This document shows, piece by piece, positions 33,163 through 44,042 of a stretch of 64,000 bases of DNA. A program made the position numbers and the translations under genes. The stretch spans positions 33,170,001-33,234,000 of the forward strand of contig NC_091976.1 in NCBI RefSeq assembly GCF_036711975.1, written 5' to 3'. This DNA is from Onthophagus taurus (taxonomy: Eukaryota; Arthropoda; Insecta; Coleoptera; Scarabaeidae). The notes under the pieces are model-generated. The model had not been told where the DNA came from, made no database searches, and was given only the letters and a program-made list of their open reading frames with translations. Numbering within the stretch: the first letter of the stretch is position 1; each line of letters begins with the position of its first letter.

Positions 33163-33610
33163 GTGAATATTTTTGAAGGGTTATAAAAGAATATTTCGAT
33201 TAGTGGTTATGTAATAATAAATATCGATTATAAAATATTAATTGTTTTATTTCTTAATTGTTTATTTATTAAAATAATTAAAATTACAAATTTACTTAAG
33301 CATTTTAGTTGAGCGCAACGTCATTAGATGGCGTTTTTTAGATGCAATTTTTTTTTAAATTAATTTCAACGTGATTTAGGCGTTATTTTTAAAATTATAT
33401 ATAATACATTAAGGGTTATACAAGTTAGTTTTACTAAATTTATATTAATTTTTAAGGATAAGTTTATTTTAAACTCGTATCGCTAGATGGTGCTGTTTTT
33501 GACGTTTAATTTTGAGGTTTTGTTGTGGTGTTTCAACTGGGATGTAAAGATAATATATCACAACTAGTTTAAATGTTAACGTTACCGGGCGTAACGTAAA
33601 ATCGTGTACA

Positions 33611-34867
33611 ATGGGTAAAATATCTTGGTCGGAATTATTTCCGACGAATGTCAGTTTCGTAATATTCGCCTCCTATATCTTGCTGTTTTCCATTCAAGGT
33701 AAGTGTTTTGATTAATCATTTTTGATCATTCCACGTTCTTGTTGTTTGCAGGGGTTATAGTAACCTCTTCGCAAAGTGGTAATAAATACAATTACGACGT
33801 TACAACCGTTGTACTTTTAACGGAATTCGTAAAGTTAATTGCTTCATCAATTTTGTATTGTAAAGAGTAAGTTTTGAGGGAAACCTTTTTGTTTTGATAA
33901 ATATTTTTATTATTTTAGTAATAATATTCGTTCTCTTTTCCTCGAAGTATGTGAACATTGGAAATTATTGGCTTTGTATCTTATCCCAGCGTTTTTATAT
34001 TCACTTTATAATAATTTAGCTTTCCATAATTTAACTCAATTTGATCCAACCACTTATAACATTCTACTCCAATTTAGGGTTGTTATTACAGCGATTTTAT
34101 TCCAAGTAAGTTTCTAACCTATTTTTGTCAATTTTGACAGATTAATCTGTCAATTTTGACAGTTTAAACTGTCAATTATTCAAATTATTTTTTTTTAGAT
34201 AATTTTTCGGAAAAAGCTGAGTAAAAAGCAGTGGTTATCTTTACTTCTTTTAACTTTAGGTTGTATTATTAAACAAATTAGTTTTGGTGCTGATTATCTT
34301 AACGATAGCGGCCTTAAGACGGCGACAAATTCATCATCGATTTTCACCACCTTTGCGATTTCTAGTTTATTATTTATTTTCATACAAATCCTTTGTTCTT
34401 GTTTTGCTGGGGTTTACAACGAACATTTATTAAAATCCGCGGGAGCCGATGTAAACATTTTTATACAGAACGTTTTTATGTATTTAGATTCTATTTTGTG
34501 TAACGCCGGGATTCTATTGGTGCAAGGAAAGTTTTTAGCGGCGATAAGTTCCCATAATTTAGAACAAACCCTTAATTTAGGAGTGATTTTGGTGGTTGCG
34601 AACAACGCAACCGTTGGAATTATAACAAGTTTTTTCTTAAAAACTTTAAATTCGATCTTAAAAGTGTTCGCAAGTTCTTTGGAGTTAGTATTAGTTGCAA
34701 TTTTTACTTTCGTTTTTTTAAACGTGCCAATTTATTTAAATACGGTTATCTCGATTATAACTATTTTAATTGCGGTTTATTTGTATTCTCAAAATCCGGT
34801 GAGTAATGCACCGGTTAATAAGCGGGTTACTAAGCATGATGATGAAGATAAGTTATTGGAGGTGTAA
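33611..34867 (+). CDS. senju: UDP-galactose / nucleotide-sugar transporter of the SLC35A type (senju-like)
   Basis: Four coding exons in phase: 33611-33698, 33752-33866, 33919-34105, 34199-34867; 352 residues. About ten hydrophobic helices. Landmarks: SELFPTNVSFVIFASYILLF, TVVLLTEFVKLIASSILYCK, FLYSLYNNLAFHNLTQFDPT, QFRVVITAILFQ, FAGVYNEHLLKSAGADVNIF and QNVFMYLDSILCNAG, all shared with the nucleotide-sugar transporter family and close in wording to Drosophila senju. Senju is a Golgi UDP-galactose transporter whose loss activates Toll signalling. Part of exons 3-4 was duplicated to 31405-31983. The short intron 3 carries TGTCAATTTTGACAGATTAA repeats. Confidence 0.88.
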
Positions 34868-35484
34868 TTTATTTTTTTTATTAGCCAAATTAATTTAAGT
34901 ACTTATTAAGAAGTATTTTTTTATGTAGATAAATATGTGATATTGTTTTTGAGTATTTACAAGAAGTATTTGACTTTATCTGTATCTACACAACGTTAAT
35001 TAAGTTACAACAATAAACTTTTTGTTGTTTTATCGATTCGTTTCAATTGAAACCGATCCAATTAACATTCCCGAACTATTTTACGATAAAGAAAAGGAAA
35101 ATTTAGGTTTTAAACGTTCACATTGGCTAAGAATTAGATTTATCAAGAGGTGGTAAAAGTGGGTCTTAAAGCAGAAAATTTATTTATTGGGGAACATCTG
35201 TTACTGAGGGAGCTAATGATAAAATTAAACATCCCTTTAGGTGAACCACCTGCGTTCTTCCGTTTTCATCTCCCGAGGGATTCGATTCCTTTTCGATCTC
35301 TTTTTATTCTTATTCGGGGAAATAACTCAAAAAGTTATTTATTTAATCACTTAAATGCGTGTTACGAAGTTGTTATCTAATCGGGGAGCAGATTATTTTG
35401 TTAAAATCAAATAAATGCATTTTTTTTTCGAAAAAAATTTTATTTCATCACAAAAAATAAATAAATTCAATAACAACATTTAAT
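34868..35484. other. Intergenic, no supported gene
   Basis: Contains the senju 3' UTR (AATAAA near 35011-35020). A short open stretch on the plus strand at 35055-35150 reads FYDKEKENLGFKRSHWLRIR, and another follows at 35150-35380; both lack good splice borders or a recognised family. Confidence 0.4.
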
Positions 35485-35879
35485 TTAAGCATCTAGGACG
35501 TGATTAAGATAAGCAATGTAGCAAATAGCTAATCTGAGGATTTCAATTTTTGATAATTTCTTATCGGGTGGTAAAGTTGGTAACAATTTTCTCAGCTCCG
35601 AAAACGCAACGTTAAAAGCTTCGACTCGGATTCTTTCCCTTGTTGCGTGAGCTGTTCTATATTTTTGAGTGGCACGACGTCTCCTGCGGCGCTCTTCCCT
35701 CGAAAGCGTACTCATCTCAGAGTTTCGATCTCTATCAAACATCAAATAAGTATTTACAACCTTGAATCGAATCGTTTATAAAGTTCTTTTTACCGTCGTT
35801 TTTGTTGAACTAAATTTCCACAAGAAGTAATCGTTTGCAGGACCTCCCTGTTTTCGGACATATTCATAGCATGTTTCAT
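35485..35879 (-). CDS. HLH4C: bHLH transcription factor, NHLH/HEN1 type (HLH4C)
   Basis: Two coding exons in phase: 35794-35879 and 35485-35731; 110 residues. The C-terminal two thirds is a bHLH almost identical to NHLH1/2 as I know them: [20 protein letters not shown] (basic region), [20 protein letters not shown] (helix 1 and loop), [20 protein letters not shown] (helix 2), ending HVLDA. The N-terminal exon ([13 protein letters not shown]) is short. NHLH proteins bind E-boxes as dimers and act in developing neurons. An in-frame stop upstream supports the start. Confidence 0.93.
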
Positions 35880-36489
35880 CAGTTTTTTATGACTCTTCCT
35901 TTAGGGTTGCGATTCTAAAATAAATCGAAAAAGAATTTATGGCTCATCTTATTAAATAATTCAAACCTACATTTACATTTTTACCGATTTTTATTTATTT
36001 ATTTTTATCATAAAAATGTCTTATTATTGCAAGTAAGTCTAAATCGAATTATTTTCGTGTTAAGTTAATTCGATGATCAATCGTTCATAATTCGATGGTG
36101 CTAACTAAGGCCACGTGTCCGACGTGTTTCCCTTGGTGGTACGTTCGAGCATGGTCCCCTTGGGATTCGAAACGAGATCGAATGGGATGAGAACGTGTTA
36201 GAAACGGCAATTCTTTATCCCACCCGTCACGGAAAATTGCAAATTGTATTGTAAATACGCGTTTTTGTAAACACAACCCTCCAATAATATAAAAAAATCA
36301 TTTTTTACATTGTAAGACTATTCAAATTAAGATAAACGTCAAATTTGATGTTAACATTTTCATTCTAATGTAATTTCACGTTTATATTCGCTTTAAAGGT
36401 TAATATCTAAACTAAAATCATTATTATACATGATTATTGTCTCAAATTAATTAATATTAATCATCAAAATTAGAGTGAATTTTACTTGA
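35880..36489. other. Upstream region of the bHLH gene, no gene seen
   Basis: AT-rich flank with TCAAATTTGATGTTAACA-type motifs near 36338. A CG-richer stretch at 36090-36260 has no recognisable protein. Possibly regulatory for the bHLH gene; this is inference only. Confidence 0.4.
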
Positions 36490-37797
36490 AATGCAATATA
36501 CAAAAATATATTACTTACTTTGTTCCACATAAAATGCAACATGTCTGAATGTTTCTTGTTCTAGGTCAAAGTTGATTCTAGTAACAATAAATAGCGGTAG
36601 TTAACATAAGATATCACTATGTTGCATATTTGTATTAAACTAGAACTAGAAACATTCGGGTTTAGCCGTGCGTCTTCAGATGCACGATACTTTCTAATTC
36701 TAGGTCTAGTGCTAGTTCTAGTTTTACACTAGCACTATCACTAGAACTAACACAAAACCTAGAACTAGAATCATCCTGGTTTAGCCGTCTTTAGACACGT
36801 GGGGCTAAATCCGAATGTTCGGACACAAGGCCGAGAAATATAAACATTCAGATGTAGCTGCACGTCTCTCAAGATGGCTAAACTCGAATGATTCTAGTTC
36901 TAGGTCTTGTGTTAGTTCTAGTGATAGTGCTAGTGTAAAACTAGAACTAACACTAGACTTAGAACAGAAACATTCGGGTTTAGCCGTTCCTCTTAAGACG
37001 GCCGAAAACTCAGTGTTATCATAAGGACGTCACTATTAAGCTATGTTGCATTTTATGTAGGACCGTGCAAGTGCCTAATAGTTTCGTAACTATGGTTAGT
37101 GCATTCATATATTGCTATTATAGTTATATAAAATTCCCGGTATATGATTTCTAATCATTTTTAACATTCATGTCAAATTTGACGTTTAGCTGTCATAAGC
37201 GACATTTTTTTTGGATCTATTTTTGATGCTCATAATAAAATTTCTTATTTTAGTTTCAACGTTTCACTTTTTACACATTTATTTATTACATTTCCTCATT
37301 TGACGTCCAATTGCCAAATTACGTCTAGAAAACAATTTTTAATTAGAATTTTTTTTCTATTATTCTCAACGTCAAATTTTTAGGGTTTTTGTTGGTATTA
37401 GTTAGGGTTTGTATAAAATTTATATAGTTTTTCAAATTATTTTTGGTAAAGTTTTCATTTTATTTTAAATATTTGTATAATATAAATATAAAAACCAAAA
37501 ACTGAATTTTTTTTAAATAACGATGTTTTGAGACGAATTAATTTCAAAACATAATGTAACAAAATTCCCTGTTTATCTCACCAACTGTACAACAATTTGA
37601 CAGGTAGTACAAAAAGAAAAGAAACTGCATCTATTTTCTAACTTAATTACTAAATTTACAATCTAAAATATCAATTTGATTAAATTCAACTGTAAATATT
37701 GATGTTTGTCTTGATTTTTCGCGCCAAATTAAACAAAATAAATAAATTTTTAAATTATTTTTGGGTTTGTGATGACTTTTGTTACATAAACGGAAGT
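36490..37797. repeat. Dispersed repeat, copy 2, with CTAG hairpins
   Basis: Counterpart of 17520-18585, matching from AATGCAATATACAAAAATAT to GGTTTGTGATGACTTTTGTTA. It is longer because 36550-36990 contains several CTAG-rich hairpins, for example 36700-36775 (TCTAGGTCTAGTGCTAGTTC against GAACTAACACAAAACCTAGA) and 36890-36970. The phrase CATTCGGGTTTAGCCG borders the hairpins. No coding capacity. Confidence 0.7.
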
Positions 37798-39340
37798 ATG
37801 TTAATAGACGTTGTTTTTCTTCCTTTATCGAATTATTTCGAATCGTTCCGAATGTATCAGATTAATCCCTACTTTAAAAAGTCGATTAGGTTCATCTATA
37901 TTCGGATTTCTTCTTATTTTCGACAAAATTAAGCTGTTAAAGTTGATTATTTGAGATGGGTTCTTTGAAGGACATCGAAAAAAGGTTATCATGGTAAAGG
38001 AACCTCAATTTGTACTTCACGTTCAGAAATCAGTGATAAATTTAATTTTAGTACTCTGTAAAGTGTATTTAAATATTTAAAAAGATACCAAATTTATAAT
38101 AGTTTGTACCTCCTTCAAGAATTTTTACCAGAACAAACTCATTTTCAAGATATTTAATAATACAGGTTTTCCAGAGTTATTTTCACATTATTATTAACAA
38201 GATATTAATAATATTATCTTGGTTTAGATTATTTTAGATATTATTTAGTGCATATTTTAACATTTATTTCATTAAATGTCATTGCGTGGTCATTATTCCT
38301 AATTTTTTTTTGATCTTAATTAATTGAAAATATTATTAGCCCAATTATTTAGGTTTGGTTATACGCTCATAATCAATGTGGCACATAAATGTTTATTTAT
38401 CAAATTCACACACTTTTAAATAAATTAAAAAAAAATTAATTGTATTGAATGTTTTTGGGCTAAACTATATTAGATATTTTGACCGTATTCTAACCTCAAA
38501 ATCAAAAAAGAACATTCAAGCTGTCAAGTGTAATTCGAAAGGTGTGAAATTCATAAAGTTATTAATAATAAAGAAATAATAACGAAGAATGAGAAAAATG
38601 GATATCGCATCGTAACTATAAGGTAAAAACAAACTAAAACAAATATTTACTGTGTTTTTAGACGGAAAATCTTTCTTTTTTTGGTCAATTTGACAGATGA
38701 TGCAATTTTTAAGATTGTTTAAATACCACACCCATTGATTATATTTGTTGAGACAAAATTTTAATTCAAAAATATCCAAAAAGTTGTTGAAATATCTTGA
38801 TTTATTAATTACTCGTTTTAGGGACTTTGAAAATTGATATAAGCGCCATCTCAGTGTCGAAAATTACATTACAAAATGCATTGTCAAAAAATTAAGAAAA
38901 ATCTATTTTATTGATATTATTAACGAATTGCATAACAATATTAAGTTTTTAAAAAGTTTTGAGACATCAACACCTTTTTTATTGCATATTTTCAATAATA
39001 ATGATAAGTATCATTTTGATTGAAGTCGATAAAACAGTATTCTAATTATGTCATTTAATGACGTTTAAATCAAAAAAATTATTTATTACTTATAAAAAAA
39101 ACTTTTTTTGTTATAATTTGGATTATTAAAGTATGTTCCGGCGCCTCCACCAAATAAATATAAAAACTCACCATAAAAATCAGTTTATTTCTTCTATTTG
39201 ACCACTATAACAACACAATATTACCACCGTCGACAACCGTTCTGAACGATTTCAATCGTATAACGGGGAGAGATTTGCCGGGAATAGGATCTCTTGCAAA
39301 GGGGATGGTCCACAGCATCCCTACGAACGCCAATGGTATT
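37798..39340. other. Long AT-rich intergenic stretch, no gene seen
   Basis: 1.5 kb without a supported gene. Patches of TTGACAGATGATGCAA and TGTCATTTAATGACGT occur (38690, 39045). Probably spacer between the bHLH gene and the Flattop promoter region. Confidence 0.4.
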
Positions 39341-39626
39341 TTAGGGATGATGTTGGACCGCCCCAAAATCAATAAGTCCATTGTGAAGAGGTGTTACTCC
39401 ACAAGAAGTTGTAGGCGGTGCTACATTTATAATTATGATAATGAATTTTGTTAATAAAATTTTGTCCTATTTCTTTGAAAATCGATTTAAAACTTGGTAC
39501 AATAAGTGTTAGGTAGTCATGGTAAAATCCATGGTTTCCATGCAACAACCCGTCCAGTTGACGGATGGTTTCGCGTTTATTTTCAATCTTAATTCCGATT
39601 TCGCGACGATTTCGTAAAAATACCAT
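39341..39626 (-). CDS. Possible small gene head-to-head with Flattop
   Basis: From an ATG at 39624-39626 the minus strand reads MVFLRNRREIGIKIENKRET, then IRQLDGLLHGNHGFYHDYLT. A second exon-like stretch at 39341-39420 reads PPTTSCGVTPLHNGLIDFGA and stops. An intron 39421-39493 would join them in phase, but its donor (GTTTTA) is poor. The ATG is only 42 bp from the Flattop ATG on the other strand. I do not recognise the protein, about 71 residues. It could be a real divergent gene or chance; transcript evidence would decide. Confidence 0.33.
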
Positions 39627-39667
39627 TTTTTTTGTTTAAAAAAGAAATTAAATCAAAATTTGTAAAG

Positions 39668-42609
39668 ATGTCGATGAATTTTACAGCGTATCAAGTAAGT
39701 TTTTTATATTAAATTTTCTTTCTTAAGGTGAACACAAAAAATCTTGATTTATAAAAGGTTTCGATTTGGTGGGAAATCGATTTCTTTAAATATCTAAAAA
39801 TAACGGTTTGGAGTGAATGGGTAAAGTTTTAAATAAGGCGTTGATAAAATCGTTTACAGTTTAAAGTCGTAAATCAAAAGATTTTTTTGTTTATTTCAGA
39901 TATAGTTCAGATAATCAAAATCTTTTGTATATTCAAGGTAATTTTTTTTAATTAATAAAAATTAGTGTCACTTAATCCAGAAATTTTAAAATATACTATA
40001 TTATGAGTATATTTTTTAATTCAGCACTTCACCAATCCTTTCCTTTAATTTAAGAACCCCCAAATACAAATTTCTGTCAACTACCAAGTTTCCAATCAAT
40101 CAACAAAAAAAGGAAACGTCAACCCGCCCTCATTTAAATGTTGATCATTTCCCCATTATTAAACTGTCCCTGATATTAAACCGCAGATGTACATTTAAAA
40201 AAACACCCCTTCAATGCACAAAACATTTTAACATTCAACCCCTTTTATTTCTATTTTCTTATTTTACATTTTTTTCCTTAATTAATCATTATTTTAGTAT
40301 CCCATATGTTACACTTGTTACTTTTTACCCCAATTTGCGAAGAGCTTTTGAGCTATTAATCCAGTATTTACACAAAACAATTTTTTAACGCCCTCAAACC
40401 GTCTGTTCGATTCTATCTCACCCCCTCTAATACACAAGTGTCTCTATGTTTCATTGAAGGGGCTTAAACTATTCGGAGTGGACACCTGTTCTCGTCCCTA
40501 GGGTAAATCGGGGGCTACAAATCATAACCGTGTAATACTTTTAACACCATCCGGACAGTTAACAAGCCGAGTTACTGGTTCCCCCGATAAAGGGTCGTTT
40601 TAGTCGCGTGCACAATTAGTCGAATACTTTCGAATAGGGACTTTCCAATGGGGCGAAGCATCTTCATTTAAATTATCTGGTGGGATACATTTCCAAAGAG
40701 TTTCAATTTGTTTGATTGAGTGTAATAGGTTATTTGAAATGTCAGTTTGACATTTACGCAGTGCCATCTAAGAATCATTAATATTAACTAAAAATGAAAT
40801 TAATTATCTAATTATTATTGTTTTAGTTTAAAATTTTATATTTTATTAAATTAAATTGACGAATTGAAAAGAATTTTCAAAAACTATAGTTTAAATCATT
40901 TAATATTGACAAAAGAAATAAGTTTAATTTTCGCTTGCTTTTTGACATTTGCACTGTGCCATCTAACGATAAGAATCATTAATATTAACTAAATAAGTTT
41001 AAATTAATTAACAAATTATTATTATTCCTGCTTTAAATTCATTATTTATTAACTTAAATTGACGAATTAAAAAGAATTAAAAAAAAATATAGTTTAAATC
41101 ATTAAAATTGAAAAAAAAAAATTAAGTGTCGTTTTTTTGAAATTTGTACAGTGCCATCTATGAGACGTTAATATTAATTAGTTTAAACTTATTTAAACTA
41201 AATATCAATTTTTATTATGTTTCTTATTCCAGGTTAAAATTTATTATCTTAATTGACGAATTAAAACGGATTTTGAAAAATTTTATTGTACATAATTAAT
41301 ATTGAAAAAGAAATTGAGTTTAATTTTCGCTTTTTTGACATTTGTACAGTGCCATCTAAGAATAATTAATATTAACTAAATAAGTTTAAATTAATTATCA
41401 AGTTTTTATTATTCCAACTTCAAATTAATTATTTATTAACTAAAATTGAGGAATTAATCGACGAATTTTCAAACATATTTTAAACCATTAACATTGAAAA
41501 AAAATTAAGATAAATTTTTTATTTTTTGACATTTACGTCATAGTATAAATGTCATGTTAACTGTCAAAATTATTTTGATTTAATATTCGTTAATTAACAA
41601 TTTAAAGCGAGTACTAATTAAAAATGATTTTTCAAGTTTTATTAGCAATTTAATTTATCCTAGCGTATAAATATCATAGTTAATTTATGTAAAGCTTTTA
41701 AAGAATGTCATTAAAATTGATTGCGAAACATTTACGATAGCGTTTTAGCTTATATAAATTTCTTGGATATTATTTGTCCGTGACCCGCAAATAGTAATTT
41801 AACCAATAAAGCACGCGGCACCATCACAACACGACAATAGGACTAAAAAGCGGTACCCGTCGCCCCCTTGTCTCGTCGTCAACGATCGACGTCCGCTTCC
41901 GCACCCTTTTTTTCCAGTTCGACGAAGAATACAAAGCGTCTAGGTTAAGAAACTGGGAAATTCCGCGTTGGCATCCAGAGCGTCCTTGCGGCCATAAAGG
42001 AAAAACTAGAGTCGTTTCGAACGAGAAGGGACATCTTTTACCCGGAGTGCCAAGGTCTTACACAAGCCCTTGGGGTAATTTTGTCGGTACATGGGATTTA
42101 CCGAAAAAAATTTCAAGAGAATTAGGTATTAATTTGTTTATAAACGTTATCGTAAGTGATACCGATGTCTTTTTAAGCGTTTCGTTTAAGCGCACCTCCT
42201 TTGGATAAAATTCAAAAGTGGAGAAAACATTGTGAAAGATCTCACTGCCCACCTCCCCCAATTCCTGAGATAACATCGCGTTCGAAAAAGAGCAAAGAAA
42301 CCGAAGCTAAATTAGAGGCGTTGAAGAGACAAAAAGCTTTAGAAGAGAAAAAGAGGCAGCGAGAAGCAGCTTTAGGTGTTAAACAAGAACCAGTTAAAGA
42401 GGAGGTTCCAAAAAGTGAGGAAAAACGAGATATTAAAACATGCCCTTGCCACCCAGCGGAAGAAAAGGTTGAGGTTTTGGTTGTCACAGATGGGGAAATA
42501 GTTGAGGAAGCTCCCCCAGAAATTGAGGTAATAATTAACAATGTTTTAAAGTTTTATTATTTTGATTTTTTTTCAGCACACCCTTTGCCCTATCCACGAT
42601 GTTCCTTAA
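39668..42609 (+). CDS. CFAP126: Protein Flattop homolog (CFAP126), axonemal microtubule inner protein
   Basis: Four coding exons in phase: 39668-39694, 41918-42125, 42178-42527, 42577-42609; 205 residues. Start MSMNFTAYQ joins FDEEYKASRLRNWEIPRWHP. The hallmark Flattop block follows: NEKGHLLPGVPRSYTSPWGN then FVGTWDLPKKI. After that come PPLDKIQKWRKHCE and a Lys/Glu-rich helix with a KQEPVKEEVPKSEE tail. Flattop lines the lumen of ciliary doublet microtubules and is needed for basal-body docking in vertebrates. Intron 1 is 2.2 kb with a 196-bp tandem repeat; intron 2 is only 52 bp. Exon 3 also has an in-phase route into 42720 (see the next gene), so the listed last exon (encoding HTLCPIHDVP) may be one of two. 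Confidence 0.88.
40735..41560. repeat. 196-bp tandem repeat in Flattop intron 1, about four units
   Basis: The marker GTGCCATCTA recurs at 40761, 40956, 41151 and 41349, each preceded by TTTGACATTTG-like sequence and followed by AATCATTAATATTAACTAAA and AAATTGACGAATT. Period is 195-198 bp; units are moderately diverged. Confidence 0.82.
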
Positions 42610-42719
42610 AACATTTTATAAACGGGATTTATTAAAATTATGAATAAAATTATTAAATAAAGCACATTTATGTTTCTTTAATTTATTTTTATTTTATTAA
42701 TTTTAAATTTTTTAATTAG

Positions 42720-44033
42720 GAAATGGATACAGTTTTTGAAAGCAATTCACCTCGTATAAATAAACATAAATACATCCCAGGACAATTAACAGATTTTAAA
42801 TATCGGCACCCAAGTCACCAAGAATTAGTGTTAGAAATCTTCGATGAACACATCAAGGAAAACCCAGCTAAAGGTTATCCGAAGTACAGAGAAGATTTTT
42901 TATCACCCCCGATTGATAAACCTATTAATAGTAAACAGGCTGTTGATGAATTTATGAAAGAAATGTCTCGTATTAATAAAACAGAAAGAATTAATGAAAC
43001 TGCTTCAAAAGAAAAACTAAAAAAGATATCACCTTATTTAGCAGCGGCTAAAAACTTTGTTTTTGCTAAAAAGCTTCATAAAGAAAACTTGGAACATAAA
43101 CCTTTACCTGATACAGTAACAGATGCAATGTATAGGAAGGCCCAAATGATGGGGGGAGAACCGGGGTTAATGCTAAAAGATGGGAATTTTGCGACTGGAG
43201 TCGGTTGGAAAGGTTATCCAGGTTATGGAGCAACTCGTTGCACAAAATTAAAAGTGTATCGCCCAAAAACTTGCGAAAATTTCCCCCAAAATAAACGACC
43301 AAACACAGCAAACAGTTTCGATAAAAAATGGAGATTTATTCGCCGCCAAAAAGTGACTCCAATCGAACTAGCAATCTGTTGGGATATGACCCCAATTAAT
43401 CCCCATGATGAACCTAAACGCACAGTTCACATTGATGGGTCAAATGGGTCGCAAGCCCCCGCAATTTTTACATCGGTACATACCCCAAAAGAAAACATCG
43501 AAATAATTCAAAACAAAGATTGTAATTGTTCGCAAAATCTAAATTTTAAAACACTTCAACGTAACGAACGTCCGAAAACTGTTTATGATTTTCGGAGACA
43601 CAAAAGTACCCCGGATTTAAAATCAACGTCGACTTTTTCATGTTCTTCTTCTTGTCCGAGTTGTTTGAGGATGAAAGAACTTCGTCCAAATGGAAGATTA
43701 TGCGTCGCTTGCGAATTAAAAAATATTAAACCAAATCATACTAAGAAAACGGAATTTAAAATGGCATTCAAAGCGGGCGTTCCGAACAACAATAAAATTA
43801 ACGTAAGTGTGACTAATAAAGAAAAGAAATTAAAAATTTTCCAAGTAAAACGACCACCGGATCCATATAAAAAAACCGGTTATACAATAACCAGCTTAGC
43901 GCCACCTTTTTCTTTCCAGACTGGCAAACGTCACGAGTATCCCGACCATTGGAGGCTCGCCTCCGTTTACCAACACTCGTACAAACCGGTACACGCGAGG
44001 AAGAGATCGTTGCTCGCTACAGTTTTTCTTTAA
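42720..44033 (+). CDS. Unrecognised, probably ciliary protein directly downstream of Flattop; possible alternative 3' exon of Flattop
   Basis: An uninterrupted frame of 436 residues from ATG 42723. A strong acceptor (T-rich tract, then TTAATTAG) ends at 42719. An exon starting at 42720 reads GAA ATG GAT in the same phase as the end of Flattop exon 3 (42527), so splicing 42527 to 42720 would make a fused protein of about 630 residues. Visible features: basic N-terminus (INKHKYIPGQLTDFKYRHPS), GVGWKGYPGYGATRCTKLKV, a CxxC-x12-CxxC cluster (CPSC, CVAC) that could bind zinc, and a C-terminal KRHEYPDHWRLASVYQHSYK reminiscent of small sperm-tail proteins. I cannot name the family; the ciliary role is inferred from the neighbour and style. 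The frame stops 9 bp before the SMG9 stop on the other strand. Confidence 0.75.
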   Translation, partial: EMDTVFESNSPRINKHKYIPGQLTDFKYRHPSHQELVLEIFDEHIKENPAKGYPKYREDFLSPPIDKPINSKQAVDEFMKEMSRINKTERINETASKEKLKKISPYLAAAKNFVFAKKLHKENLEHKPLPDTVTDAMYRKAQMMGGEPGLMLKDGNFATGVGWKGYPGYGATRCTKLKVYRPKTCENFPQNKRPNTANSFDKKWRFIRRQKVTPIELAICWDMTPINPHDEPKRTVHIDGSNGSQAPAIFTSVHTPKENIEIIQNKDCNCSQNLNFKTLQRNERPKTVYDFRRHKSTPDLKSTSTFSCSSSCPSCLRMKELRPNGRLCVACELKNIKPNHTKKTEFKMAFKAGVPNNNKINVSVTNKEKKLKIFQVKRPPDPYKKTGYTITSLAPPFSFQTGKRHEYPDHWRLASVYQHSYKPVHARKRSLLATVFL

Positions 44034-44042
44034 ACTTTTCTT

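Noticed and set aside
35055-35380. Small gene on plus strand (FYDKEKENLGFKRSHW, then a 76-codon frame)
   Set aside because: The two pieces are in different frames without usable splice sites, and no family was recognised.
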